Shown one piece after another: positions 49,448 through 60,937 of a stretch of 64,000 nucleotides of DNA. The notes beneath the pieces were generated by a model, which worked only from the letters and a program-made list of their open reading frames with translations, did no database searches and had not been told where the DNA came from. Numbering within the stretch: the stretch's first letter is position 1; each line of letters opens with the position of its first letter. A program made the translations under genes and the position numbers. This DNA is from Rhododendron vialii (taxonomy: Eukaryota; Streptophyta; Magnoliopsida; Ericales; Ericaceae), in assembly GCF_030253575.1 (NCBI RefSeq), contig NC_080559.1, forward strand, positions 7,840,501 to 7,904,500, written 5' to 3'.

Positions 49448-52400
49448 TCATTGGCACGCGGTGAGATGGGAATCCTGTCCGATAGCCCAGAGAACTCCGC
49501 AAGTTACTTCCATCAACTTCCCTGTCATACACAATGAGAATCGGATCAGTTCATGAAAACGAACAACAGACGGAAAAAAAAAAAAACATCGTCCTAACTG
49601 GAAATCATGAAACAATTTTGGGTAAATAATAAGATGCATGGCGGTTTGGTCGGTCGAGGTGCACGGGAGATGGTCCGGGGACTCTAGACACCTTGAGTTA
49701 TCAAAAAATAAAATATGTGGCTTATTTGGGAAAACAGGTCAACACAGGCTGTAGTCGATAATGGAAGTTGGGGATATGGAAAGCTAATACTTGATCCAGC
49801 TTGTGTTCACAAAAGGACAAGCTGTACCTGGCTGTCAGTATCCAGACCTTATAAAATTCAATTGCGAAAGCGAAATTTATATGGACCCCTCTCTCTCATA
49901 TCAGTCACATGTTACACCCTAGCAGTCACAACTACACACCTAAAGCCGAGGAATTTTTGGGTGCCGGGCAGCGGCGGGTACCTGTCGGCAATCCCAACCG
50001 ACGGTCCAGATTTATTCCCTCTCTCCCCTCTCGTGACCACTCTTTCTCCTCTTTTTCTCTCTTTAAAATTTGAACCGTCCAAAACACATCTGAATGACTG
50101 GGATTGGCAACGGAGTACCACGTGTGTGGTACCCGCTCGGCACCCGAAAACTTCTCCCTAAAGCCAGGCCCAACCACATGTTGGGTTCTTTTAGTCTTCG
50201 AATCCCATGAGAGATTAAATTATACCAATCACCGACAAAACCCATTTCTATCATTACTTTAGAGAAATTACCAGACTAATTACAATCTAATCAAGGCCCA
50301 CTGCTCACAAATTGATCACGATGGCTACCTACAAGCATTACGGTATTTCTTAATTAGATCGCTTGAAAAAGGTATTTGTGAAGAAAATGCATTACTTGGC
50401 CTCCCAATTGACTGACGATTACCTAAATTGGTATAAATTAGAAATGATGACATAATTATTGATTCTACTACTACTATTAATGACCCAAAAGTCATTTAAG
50501 CATCCTAATCAAAATACAGCTTAATCGACTAATAAAAAGCCAAACGCTAAATAAAACGGAAACAAGAACGCGCTTAATAGAAAAGAAAACGCGGGAGGCA
50601 ATGATTTCCATCTGACCCACCACCACTACTGGAGTATTTAACAAAACACCAAATGCCACATCCCGTCACCGGAATATGCCTTCCGCTGGACGCAAAATCT
50701 AATCATGAAGACTCAATTTTTACACAGATTTGAGTAAAGATTTGGGTAAAATCTTCATTTGGTATTGAACCAGTCCAATTGAGAAACTCAAATTTAAGAA
50801 AAAGCTTCATTAATTGCATTGTCGTAAATTGTGATGCGCAAAACCATTCTTCAAAAATTTTAGTAAAACTTCATCTGGCATAAGTTTGAGTCAAGGAATG
50901 GAGCAAACTTCGGGTCCTGTTCGGTTTGGATTTTGAGGCAGGTTTTTGAGAGTAATGAGTACGAGAGAGATAGATACGGAAAATGTATTGGAAACCCGAA
51001 CCAGGCCTGGAAGACTAAGGAGCGGAGATGCTCAGAAAATTCACCAAACAGAACCCCATTTGTCAGTCAGCTATCAAATTAAACCTATCGCTATTCTATA
51101 GATACTGGCATTGTTTAAACGAAAGGCTGAAATAGTGAAAAAGGACTAGCAATTTGGGACGGAAGGAGTATTAATTAAAGAACCGTACCTCTCCGCTGAG
51201 GGGCAACGGCCTTAGCCACCGGCGCGGCCTTCGTCACTGGCGTCGATGGCACCTCCACCGGAAAGAGCACCCCGTCAATCCCCTGCACCGAGATCCTCCC
51301 GTCCGTATAGATATCCGGGTCGAACAGATACGCCACCGCGTCGCCTTCCCCGAACTTCACCGACCCGTCCGCCTCCTCCGCCACAACCTTGAACGGCACC
51401 CTCAGCGTGTCGTAGTTCACCTTCCCGAACCTCCTCACCGCATTGTACATGCTCTCCTCCGTCTGGTACTCCGGAATTAAGTGGTAGTAGATGATCTGCT
51501 CCGGCGCCCCCGGCTCGCTCAGCTGGTCCGTCGTCAGCTTCGCCATCGCCTCGTCGTTCGGCGCCAGCACCGTCAAGACGTACCCTTCCGAAACCAGCTT
51601 CCCCATCTCCGTCGCCAGCGACGTTAAATTGACCAGAATGTCGGCCAGTTCGTTGTACCCGCCGTAGTGCAGCAGGGTCTGAATGAAGTCTTTAACCTGG
51701 CTCTCCCCGTCGAAGTGGCCATGGGGCCCGCCCGGGCCCGGGGCGGGCGCCGGCGCCAGGGACGGCCCCGGCGCCATAGCGTCGTAAATTGGGAGGACCG
51801 GAGGAGAACCGGCGGGAACCGGGGCGGCTTTTTTCAACCGGTTGGTGCGGGGATCTACGACCGGAGAGGATTCGGGGAAGACGGCGGAGATGGAACGGAG
51901 GTTCCTCCTCCGGTTGAAGTCCTCCTGCACGGATCTGGGGATCAGGAGGCGTTCGATGCCGTGGATGACGCCGTCGGGACGGACCACGTCGTCCGGGCGG
52001 ACGACCTTGGGCATGTCGAGGGGATCGACGTGCTCGTCGTTGAAGAGGGTCTTGCATTCGTGAGGCAAAACTCCGTTCAACTGGTGGGAGGCGAGGCGGG
52101 TGGGGAAGATGTGGAAGAGGAGGAGGGACTGGAGGGATTTGATGTTGCCGGGCTCGAGGAGGAAGCGCTTGAACTCGGGGTCAAGGTCGCGCTCGAGGGC
52201 CTCGTTCTTGGGGGCGAAGATGGTGATGTTGTGGCGGGCGACGGCGGCCTCGAGGGTCTGCAGTAGGAGGGCCTTCTCGACGAACTCGGCGAGCTCGGTG
52301 TAATGCGAGTCCAGGAGGGCGACCAGGACCGAGTTGGAGTTGACTGGCGTCGAGTTGTTCGTCGGCGGCTGCGAGGACGACGGCGTCTTGTGCTTCGGGG

Positions 52401-52488
52401 TCGGGTGGCGGTTGGAGGACAATGCGGCGGCGGCGGAGGAAGTGAAGAGGAGTATGAAAAGGAAGAGGCCATAGATCTGCGAATCCAT
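49448..52488 (-). CDS. Fasciclin-like arabinogalactan protein (FLA15-18 type)
   Basis: Two exons on the minus strand: 52488-51189 and 49521-49448 (457 codons plus stop). The exon 1 frame stays open for only a few codons past the donor GTACGG; the acceptor at 49522-49523 restores the frame (RRG|K) and adds GKLMEVTCGVLWAIGQDS plus the final Cys-containing residues, the conserved tail of the FLA15-18 clade, whose members are about 458 residues long. Residues 1-22 form a signal peptide. FAS1 domain 1 covers about 50-190 and FAS1 domain 2 about 262-410 (LVSEGYVLTVLAPNDEAM). Between them an Ala-Pro-rich segment (239-255, APGPSLAPAPAP) offers arabinogalactan sites; N-glycosylation sequons include NIT and NLT. 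No GPI signal is seen, as usual for this clade. The product is expected in the cell wall, in adhesion roles. Exon 1 is markedly GC-rich relative to its surroundings. Confidence 0.93.
49948..50156. mobile_element. MULE-type MITE, copy 3, with perfect 9-bp target duplication (FLA intron)
   Basis: The ends are GAGGAATTTTTGGGTGCCGG and, complemented, GAGAAGTTTTCGGGTGCCGAG. The 9-mer CCTAAAGCC occurs immediately on both sides (49939-49947 and 50157-50165). The interior is CT-rich. A 9-bp duplication is the mark of Mutator-like transposition. Confidence 0.92.
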
Positions 52489-52680
52489 GGCGCGGTCTCT
52501 CTCTCTCTCTCCTTGGAAGTAAGGAGAGACGAAACTTGTTCTCTCAGTTGAGAATTGAGATGAGATGCGTCGAGGTTTGGGAGTTTACTTTTTCTCTCTC
52601 TAGAGCTGTTTTCCCCTCTCTCTCTCTCTCTCTCTCTCTCCTTCTCCTTTTGGGATTCTCTCTGTTACTTTTTTATATTT
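52489..52680 (-). promoter_or_regulatory. FLA 5' UTR with CT/GA tracts and TATA-like box
   Basis: On the minus strand a TATA-like AAATATAAA (52672-52680) lies about 185 bases before the ATG, followed by (GA)n tracts (52615-52640 and 52498-52510), as common in plant leaders. Confidence 0.5.
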
Positions 52681-53559
52681 TGTAGTGGGGAGTTTAGGGA
52701 GGAGGGATGAAATAAGAGAGAGAGAGAGAGAGGAGGTGGGGGGACACGTGGAGGGTGGAGATGCAAGGGGAGAACTGACTTTGTGGTGAAGTTCCGAGTT
52801 CGGACAGGCTGGATGTGGGGACTACACGTACGACTAGCGTTGTCAGAAGTAGTCGGCTCGACTTGGCTCGGCTTGGCTGCGTTGAGTACTACGTATTTCG
52901 CAAGCATGGCTTTTGTGTCGGTGCGGTGACATTTTCAGAAACTTTCTACCGTGTATAAACTTTTTTAGGACGAGTAATTAGGAAAATGATTTTCTTATAC
53001 TATCCTTCTAATTTACGACTTTTTATAGGAGAGATAACAGCAAATTGATTATAATATAAATTAAACATCCACAATTTTTTGTTGGTCTAAGGCTCCGTTC
53101 CAGTACTCAATATAAGTATTTATTTTTTAAGAAGGCAATTTTAAATTCAAAAATAATGCGTTTACGTAAATAATATCTTTTGAAAAAAAATTATTTTAGT
53201 AAATACATCAATTTTGATTTTATAAATTGCACGTAGTTTTGTAAGGGACCCAACTTTATGGGACGGAGGGAGTATATAATTTTAAAAATTACTAATTTAA
53301 TAAAACAATTTGAGATTTCTCAAACAAGATGGACACAGTATACTGAAAATATTAGCAATTAAAACTTTGATTACTTTTTGGTATTTTTAATTTGATTAGA
53401 TATTCTAGGTCAAGAACATTATAATTGTAGCTTTTGTTAATTAATTTATTGTTATCTTTAGTGTGTTGGTTTTATGAGTATTTGGTTTTCGTTCTATTTT
53501 AAATTTACATTACTGATAATTGGGAGAAAATAAAAAAGAATTCGCACAAATTCCACAAC
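52681..53559. other. Intergenic region upstream of FLA
   Basis: Contains another short (GA)n (52711-52731). At about 53085-53277, CTCCGTTCCAGTACTCA and GGGACGGAGGGAGTATA look like the two ends of a decayed Stowaway-like element. No gene is seen. Confidence 0.4.
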
Positions 53560-54000
53560 AGACAAAAAAAAAAAATTTTAAAAAGGCAATAAAATTTCAT
53601 TAATCTTAAAAATTGTTACAAAGACCTATAGGACAAGGAGAACGGTATCGTATTCCTAACAAAACTAAGAATAATTCTTTGCTCAGTTTGAGACCCAATC
53701 CTTAACTAGCAAATAACCAACCGAAAACACCCAAAGGGCAAAAGCCCACACCCACTACAACAAAAAAAGCTTGTTAGGGCAATCAAAACCCTAAACCTAT
53801 TCAACTGATGTTGCCGCCATCGGAGCAGAAGGTGCCATCGCCAATGCCGACCACAACACGCCGACCAACACCACTCCTTCCGCCAGGAAACCAGAGATGA
53901 GCAACAGCGGCGCCCTAAAATGAGCGGCGCCATCAACAACCATAGATCGAGCAGCCCCACCACCCTTCGCCGTCAAACCACCGCCACAACAAACAAATTT
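53560..54000 (-). mobile_element. Probable 3' end of a LINE-type retroelement
   Basis: On the minus strand the stretch reads through GC-rich, coding-like sequence without a stable frame, then GTTGTAGTGGGTGTGGGC...TTTGCCC, GTTTTCGGTTGGTTATTTGC and finally TTGTAACAATTTTTAAG with ATGAAATTTTATTGCC. This is the usual look of plant LINE 3' ends. No ORF remains. Confidence 0.35.
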
Positions 54001-54103
54001 GAGTTGTACGTTAATTACGTTCTTATGTAATGCAAGTTTCGGACAAACGTCTTCTAACTACCGACAAGATTTAATAAATGGACATGAGATGCACATGTAC
54101 GGT

Positions 54104-54462
54104 TGCGTTCTTATGAACTTAACTTAAGTTTGAGAATTTTGTCTTTATTTAAATTTTTTTTTTGCATTTGTTAGTTTTGCGTCAAAATTTTGACAGCTAT
54201 TGATTCATCTCGACGAGAGGAATCGGAAAAGTAAAATTTCTTTACTTTTACCCAAGTATTTTGAAAAATAACCATTTTTTAGCACAAAAATGACTTTTTG
54301 TGCTAAAAAATGGTTATTTCTCAAAATACTTGGATAAAAGTAGAATTTTTTTACTTTTCCGATTCGTCTCGTCCACAAAAGTTTGGCGCAAAACTAACAA
54401 ATACAAAAATAATTCAAACAAAAACAAAATTTTCAGATTTAAATTAAGTTCATAAGAACGCA
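54104..54462. mobile_element. AT-rich foldback MITE family, copy 6 (best preserved)
   Basis: TGCGTTCTTATGAACTTA at 54104-54121 is exactly inverted at 54445-54462. Almost the whole 359 bp folds into one hairpin: GCATTTGTTAGTTTTGCG, CTCGACGAGAGGAATCGG, AGTATTTTGAAAAATAACC and TTTTTTAGCACAAAAA each have a complementary partner. Confidence 0.9.
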
Positions 54463-56206
54463 GCGGTAGTTGATTAGTAGAAGTAACTTCAAAATGGTTT
54501 TATATATAGGGAAACTGGGCCGGATGATGTAAATAGCTCCAAATTTAGTATTCATAAACACTTAGTAGCTCTATGTTACCGCATTCTTTGAACAAATTTG
54601 ATTTTTCAAAAGACTGTTGCTGTTATTGGTATTTAGGGATTTATGGAATCGTGCCCATGTGTTTTGAGATCCTAAAACAAACAAAGCCGAATTCCATTGT
54701 CCAAGTGCAATACTGCCGATCAAAAATATTGTTCAAGTGCAATACAATGGTATGGCTTTTCATATCATATGGGTAAAAAAACCTACGGTTGAAGTGGACC
54801 ATTTCGATTTGAATGTCCAATGTTGAGCCCCTTTTTTTAGATTTTTTAATTTTACTTTTGTGCACATTTTGAAAACATGAATGTACCATGCCATTTTCCC
54901 TCTGAAATTAAGATTGGTGAAGCTACTGGAACTAGACTCAAAGCGTCACGTTTTGGACCATTTACGGTGCTTAATTTATAGCCTCAAGAGGTAATTACTT
55001 ATTACTCTTCCCTTGTGTTTTTTGGAAAGTCACATTTTGTTTTTTTGGAAGGCCATGCAAAGCAAAACAACTGGGGTCTCGTTGGTTTGCAAGTGTTGAG
55101 TATTTTAGTTTTGGTAGTGGGTGGAGAGAAAAATAAGGTAATGATTGAAGAGAGATAGAGAGAGAAATGAAAGTAAAACGGAGTAATTAAAAAAATAGAG
55201 TAATGATTGGAGAAAGATACAGAGTAATGATTAGAAAACAAAGTTAAATATAGAAACAAACAAAGAAAAGCCAGGATCATTCGGTACTGATTATGAGGCC
55301 ACAAAAAAGAATAGTATTCTTTGTTTTGGTTAAACGGAAAACCACAAAAGTGTAATCGAGTCAGCTTTATTTGAGCCGTTCATGTATACTTTAAGGGTAT
55401 TTTCTTTGTCCCTAGCACTCTTATTTGGTAAATGTTGTGAGGGAGGTTTTATGGATAATAAGCAGAGATGGAGAGATAGAGAGATGCGGTTCGAAATGGA
55501 GAGACAAAATAATTGAAAATTGTACTGAAAGTGGGGTACTAGTTCCGGGAATCCCAAACGACTACAAGTTAACCTTAACGAAATTTTTAGAGGACCCTTA
55601 CGGGGTGTTTTCGGTAGCAAAAATTTTGTCATTTTTATTTGTGGTTGAGAAGTTGTTAGGTGCTTCCGGTAGTAAATAAGTTGTTGAGAAGTCTCAAGTT
55701 ATTTTCGGTAGTAAATAAGTTTTTGATAGGTTTGTGAGAAAAGTTACTATAGTAAAAACAGTTTTTGTTGACAATTTTTTTGTTAGCGAAAACGATATGG
55801 TAAAATATTGAATTTTTGTTGTTAATAAAAATGAGATGGTAAAATGCGTTAAATTTTTAGTATTTTTTGTTAGTAAAAAACGGGGCCTTATCATGAGTCT
55901 GTCTCTATAGTATAAATTTGGTGTGGAAGTCATTTTTTGCTTGAGGGAGACAAAGGGCTGTTCATTATTGTGGCAATTTTTGTAGGACCCCTTGTGGCCT
56001 GTCCGTTCTTTGCATTTAAGATATTGAGAAACATTTTAGGAGGACCTCTATTGGCTGTCCGAAATTGGAGGACCCGTGTGTGGGCTGTCCCATAACACGT
56101 TGGGCTATTGTGAGGCATTTTTTTTGGAGTGTACGGGCTTTTAATCCTAAAATCAATTTATTGAATAGTTCTCTTTTTTTTTTTGTTAAACATGGAATTA
56201 GAAAAA
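54463..56206. other. Intergenic stretch without recognised genes
   Basis: AT-rich. Only short open frames without family resemblance are present. Around 55670-55730 the phrase TTCGGTAGTAAATAAGTT occurs twice, a small local duplication. Confidence 0.4.
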
Positions 56207-57064
56207 CTACGAAATCGAATACAAGGTCCGGGGATAAGTAACACCCCTTATGTCCTCACAGAATTGAGACTTAATACAAAACGGAATTGAAAGATACGAT
56301 AAATAAGGAAAAAGATGTGATCTTGCATCTTGCGTTAGGAGATCCGCACACTTGTTTCCTTCCCTCGTGACATGCTTCAACGGTGGATCATCCAGCTGGT
56401 GCAAAAGGAACCTGCAATCGACAATCAAATTGTAGAGATGATGGGTGCTTGTAGCATTTGTTGATAAGGTGGATGGCATTAGAGGCATCCGTTTCAATCA
56501 CCACCAATGTAATGTTACGTTGTAAAAGAATCTTGAGACCATGTATAAGTGCCTTCGGCTTCAAGAGCATATATGAAACCCAATTTGCATGAAAAACCCG
56601 TAATCCATTTCCCATTTGCATCCCTAATCATACCATCTACATAAGCTTCAAAAAAAGTAGAAGATCCACTTCCGTCTACATTGAGTTTTAAAGTGTTGCG
56701 AGGAGGTGGCGACCACCCTACCTTTAGTGTTCTAGGTTGGGTTCTGGCTAAGGGGAGTGTTGGTTGGACAATAAAGACCCACTCAGTGGCTTTAGAAAAA
56801 ATGGAGAAAATAGTTACATTAGGAGGGGGCATGGTGGATAGTTGCATTCCGATGTAACTAAATGTGCCAAATGGATAAGAGGAAGATTACATTCTAATGT
56901 ATGCCAGACTAACAAGTGTAGCGCGCGAGAGAGTTTGTTTTAATCCAAGAAGCAATATCAGCATAGAAGGAAGAAATAAGAGGTTGCGGAACGTTAAGAA
57001 GGGCCCAAAGATTTTTTGCAGCTTCACAATCTCTAAGAGAGTGAAGTGCCGAATAGTTAAAGAC
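56207..57064 (-). pseudogene. LINE ORF2 relic: zf-RVT and RNase H-like region
   Basis: On the minus strand, 57064-56933 reads HSLRDCEAAKNLWALLNVPQ and on to ADIASWIKT (zf-RVT tail). After stops and frameshifts, 56750-56530 reads WSPPPRNTLKLNVDGSGSST and MIRDANGKWITGFSCKLG (RNase H strand 1, catalytic Asp in NVDGS). Then 56620-56330 reads LVVIETDASNAIHLIN and DCRFLLHQ...HVTREGNKCADLL (second catalytic Asp and the REGN.CAD motif). This is the order in plant LINE C-termini. It is inactive. Confidence 0.85.
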
Positions 57065-57068
57065 TTAA

Positions 57069-58277
57069 AGGCCTGCTTGGATGCAGGTAAAAAATTGGGG
57101 GTAAAAAATATGAAGGGGGAATAAAAGATAGTAGGGGGTATTAATTTTAATGGTTTATTAAGGGGGGATAAAATAGTATGTGGTTTGGATGGAGTATTAA
57201 ATAGGGGGATAAAATTTGACTTTGTTTGGATGGTTTATAGAATGGGGGGATAAGAAGGGGTGGATGGTGGAAAAAGCTGTCAAATGACTATTTTGTCCAT
57301 GTGCAGTGTCAAATTTGATTATGTATTAAAATAAGTATATAAATTCAAAAATTAATATTAAAAAATGTATATTCTAAAAATTTTATATTAAAAAACGTTT
57401 ATACACCCAAAAAAAATGTATAGTAGGTTTGTGTGAACAAATGGCTTTTGACAGAGCTCAATGGAGAAAAATGATTCATGTAGCCGACCCCAAGTGATTA
57501 GGACTTAAGGCTCGGTTTGGTTTGGTTATATATTAAAAAATATAGTTAAAAAATTAAGCATTCTGATTTTCAATCCGTTTGAACCGGTGCGAAGATCTTG
57601 TTTTTTTGATAATTTTATCTTAAATGGTCATAATAGATTTTTGGCTCTTAAGGCCTTTCAATAAGAATTCTAAGAGAGCCCTGAAACTAAATAAGAAGTC
57701 TTCGGGTGCTCGTTGAAAGGCCTTAAAGCCAAAAATCTATTATGACCATTTAAGATAAAATGATTAGAAAAATATGATCTTCGCATCGGTTCAAACGGAT
57801 TGAAAATTAAAACACTTAATTTTTTAACTATATTTTTTAATATATAAATGGTGTAAAAAAAATAAGTGTTACAATTTTCAATCCGTTTGAACCAGTGTGA
57901 AGATCTTATTTTTCTAATCATTTTATTTTAAATGGTCATAATGAATTTTTGGTTCTAATGCCTTTCAATGAGCACCTTAAGAGAACTCTGAAACTAAATA
58001 AAGAGTCCTTCGGGTTGGAGAAAGGGGATAAGCAAGGGTGATTTCGTCCAAATTCCTCCCCATTCCTCCCCTCTACAGCCGGATTAAATTTGGGGAGGCC
58101 AAGAGGTGCCCAAAAATTATACCGGTGAATCCCTAAAATTGGTGAAAAAGAATAATGGGTGAAAACTAAGACCCCTCCAAATTTGGTTTCCAAACAAGGA
58201 CAAAATAGTGAGCCCCACCCTATTTACCCCTTCTTATTCACCCCCCCCTCTGGTTTTTACTCCATCCAAACAGGCCC
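57069..58277. mobile_element. Tourist-like (PIF/Harbinger) element, 1209 bp, inserted at the LINE relic
   Basis: The left end AGGCCTGCTTGGATG and the complement of the right end, GGGCCTGTTTGGATG, are near-identical, and TAA lies directly outside both ends (57066-57068, 58278-58280), as required for PIF/Harbinger. G-rich subterminal repeats (GGGGGTAAA / TTTACCCC-type) follow. No transposase; the interior holds a nested foldback and its extra copy. Confidence 0.85.
57528..58000. repeat. Nested foldback plus third copy of one arm
   Basis: Arm 57528-57665 is inverted at 57710-57845 (shared TTTTCAATCCGTTTGAACCG, AAATGGTCATAATAGATTTT, GGCCTTTCAA). The arm recurs once more in direct orientation at 57872-58000 with more changes (AATCCGTTTGAACCAGTGTG). 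Confidence 0.88.
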
Positions 58278-58280
58278 TAA

Positions 58281-58603
58281 AGATATTAAATTTGACCTTT
58301 TGATTGATCCAGTCACTCCGAAATTGAAGGAACCATGTGGACGGTATATCATACGAATACTATACTGGATTTCAAAAATTAGTAGTACCAAATTAGTATT
58401 CCTTCCGTCTGTCTCACTTTAGATAGTAAGTTAAGTAACAGTCCATTAGATATGTAGATGGGTCAAAGATCATCTAGGAGTAGAACAGCTCGGGAGAGCG
58501 TCAAGCAATCTATCTAGCTTTTTTAGTATGGCATTGTGGATCCTCAAGCAATCCATCCATCTTGCAAATGGCTTGGTGGACCGTTAAGTAGTCCATTTGA
58601 TAT
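58281..58603. other. Short intergenic stretch
   Basis: No gene. ATCCATC...GTGGA-type phrases repeat imperfectly (58550-58600). Confidence 0.35.
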
Positions 58604-58620
58604 GTAGATGGGTCGTAGAG

Positions 58621-58897
58621 GAAAATTTGTCAGTGCCGAACGGGTACCACGTAGATGGGTCGTAGGGGGAAAATTTTTCAGTGCCGAGCGGGTACCACGT
58701 GGTGCCCGCTCGGCCATTCAAGCCGTCCATTTCGTGTTTGAATGGCTCAAATTTGGAGAGAGAAAAGGAGAGAGAAAGTGTTGGAATAGAAGAAGAGAGA
58801 GGATTTTGATCCGAGCCGTCCAAAAACGTATCGGACGGCTCGGATACGCCGAGCGGATAGCACGTAGGCAATACCGCTCGGCACCGAAAAGTTTCTC
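58621..58897. mobile_element. MULE-type MITE, copy 4, with 9-bp target duplication and duplicated left end
   Basis: The 9-mer GTCGTAGAG flanks it exactly (58612-58620 and 58898-58906). The left end contains GTCAGTGCCGAACGGGTACC and the right end CGCTCGGCACCGAAAAGT. A 47-48-bp unit covering the flank and terminal repeat is repeated in tandem (58604-58650, 58651-58698). The interior is GA-rich. Confidence 0.92.
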
Positions 58898-58906
58898 GTC
58901 GTAGAG

Positions 58907-59907
58907 ACTGATGATAAAGTTATAACAACTTAAAAGTAAAGTTGCTTAAGATTGATGACATATTCTGCTCTTGAACCTCTTTTTATGTCCTTACGATCAG
59001 CTTTACCGAAACAGTGAGTTATTGTCGCCACTCTTTTAGGTAGTCAACCTTTTTTTTTAGTGCACTTGGCTCCTTAGTTGCTCACTCGACCACTTTGCCC
59101 AGTCGGTTTTAGTTTTCGTGTTTCCAACTTCTTCGATGAGCTAGTTGTTTTGTGATTTGCTATTTTACTATGGCTGAGAAAAAACCATGTGTAACACAAA
59201 ATACGTTGACAATGTAATATTCAAAATTATAGAATTACCAATATCGTATTATGTTTGAATTTATGTTTTTTTTTAACAACCTTAATTAGAAAAAAATATC
59301 AACCTTAGTAGCTCCCCATTTTCGAGACAGTTATGCCATGCATTGATATGGGGTGGCCAACTACTTCAGCATCAAGCAATTGATCTAAGGGTCGACCAAT
59401 TATTTTGTGAGGTTGGTCAACTGTTCACCCAAGTGTCTCTATCTGTTCAATCAATATTTTTGTATAAAAAATCTGACCTTTCTATTAAAAGTGCCCAAAC
59501 TGGATCTTTTTATTTGAAAGCAACAAATTTTACATTCTAAGATTACGATAGCATTTGATTCATTGGTATGCTTGGAAGGAGCTACAAATGTTTGTGTTAG
59601 ATATGGGCTACACGAAGGGAACAACAAGGAGGGAAAAGGGGAGACAACAAAAGAAGGTATTTTGGATGAATGTAGGGGTGGGTACACAGGACAAGAAGAT
59701 TAGGAGCGAAAGAAAAAAGTAGGTAACTTGTATAGACATGATCGAATAAATGAGAGAGAGAAAGGGAAAGAGAGATGGTTATTTTTGTTGTGTTGTGAAT
59801 GTGTTGGATTTTTAAAGAGAACATAGACCGTGTTTGCTTTTTGTCGCTGGACTCAAAATCCAAATCAAATATGGCCGATCATGTTCGATTGTATTACTTA
59901 ACAAAAC

Positions 59908-59908
<1 letters not shown>
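58907..59908. other. Intergenic stretch upstream of the GA microsatellite
   Basis: AT-rich, no recognised gene or element. Short (GA) runs at 59752-59775. Confidence 0.4.

Positions 59909-59988
<80 letters not shown>
59909..59988 (+). repeat. (AG)40 microsatellite
   Basis: Eighty bases of uninterrupted AG, about 1.1 kb before the FBL15 start codon. Open frames through it are artefacts. Confidence 0.98.
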
Positions 59989-59990
<2 letters not shown>

Positions 59991-60638
59991 GGGATTGCTA
60001 TTTCCTTGAAAGAATACGATTCCAGTCGAATCAATCAGAAGCTTGGTGCACAACTTGCGATTGGCATCAAACTCTGAGGTTCATCTTGTAATTTTCCCAA
60101 ATAATATTAAAACAAAAGAGTGTAAATAGACAAACGAGGAGTGCAAAAATCCATTCCCACAAGTGAAACAAAAAATCCTTAAAAAAATACTTTTCTCATT
60201 CAGTCCTCCTCTGTGTTCCTAAACAGCTTGCCCGAACCCCCCGTCAGAAGTACGACAAATCGTCAGTTCTGGAGAGTGCGAGGGAAGAGAAGAGGAACAC
60301 AAGAGACATCATCGCCATTTTCTCCGATCCTGCACGACACAGAAGGAAAATCGTCGCCGCCGCCGCCGAACCTCAGAAGGTTCGATCAGATCCGCCACCA
60401 TTTCTCTCTCTAGGTTTCGTTTTCTAGGTCTACGTACAAATACGCCGCCGTAACATGCGTTTACGCGGCTTCATTCCGGATCGGATCTAGTTCCGGACGA
60501 AGAAAACCAAAGAGGGTTTCTTTTTTCGCATTTTCGATTCGATTCGCCTGAATTAGTGGGGGAAAAAACCCTAGGGTTATGTGCACGGCTAGGGTTTTCT
60601 TTTTGATGTCTTTGGCGTAGTGTGGGGGAGAGATCTTG
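59989..60638. other. FBL15 promoter and distal leader
   Basis: The region from about 60200 is rich in CGCCGCCG and CCGATC-type sequence like a plant 5' UTR. It holds further upstream AUGs, for example at 60454 and 60579 (25 codons, ending in the first leader repeat). The transcription start is unknown. Confidence 0.45.
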
Positions 60639-60703
60639 AGCTAGGGGTTTCGTAAAGGCCTCGTCTTTGCCCCTCTAATCGTTCATTTTGTTTCCCAATT
60701 TGC

Positions 60704-60757
60704 ATGAAGATTTGGTGTTTTCGTTTTTCTACTGTAAAAAAGAAGAAGAGGTTTTGA
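60704..60757 (+). promoter_or_regulatory. Upstream ORF 1 of FBL15 (17 codons)
   Basis: It encodes MKIWCFRFSTVKKKKRF and stops. The first six residues are identical to those of the main protein. One base difference shifts its later frame away from the CFDCKEE sequence. Confidence 0.7.
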
Positions 60758-60821
60758 GCTAGGGTTTCCGCGAAGGCATCATCTTTGGGCGTCCAATCGT
60801 TCATTTTGTTCCCCTATTTGC

Positions 60822-60890
60822 ATGAAGATTTGGTGTTTTCCGTGTTTCGACTGTAAAGAAGAAGCAGAGGAAGATATTAGGTTTTCGTAA
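60822..60890 (+). promoter_or_regulatory. Upstream ORF 2 of FBL15 (22 codons)
   Basis: It encodes MKIWCFPCFDCKEEAEEDI and three more residues, matching the main N-terminus MKIWCFSCFDCKEEEEEEI almost residue for residue, then stops 161 bases before the main AUG. Confidence 0.75.
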
Positions 60891-60937
60891 AGGCCTCGTC
60901 TTTGGGCCTCTATTTGTCATTTTGTTCTCCAATTTGC

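Noticed and set aside
49715-50161. 148-codon frame in the FLA intron
   Set aside because: About half of it is the MITE copy 3 and it is antisense intronic sequence.
51667-52266. 199-codon open frame on the + strand, and several others, across the FLA exon 1
   Set aside because: It is antisense to a clear FAS1 gene in GC-rich DNA, has low-complexity Gly/Glu/Arg content and no family resemblance.
59799-60091. Two + strand frames with long RE/ER repeats
   Set aside because: Translation of the (AG)40 microsatellite.
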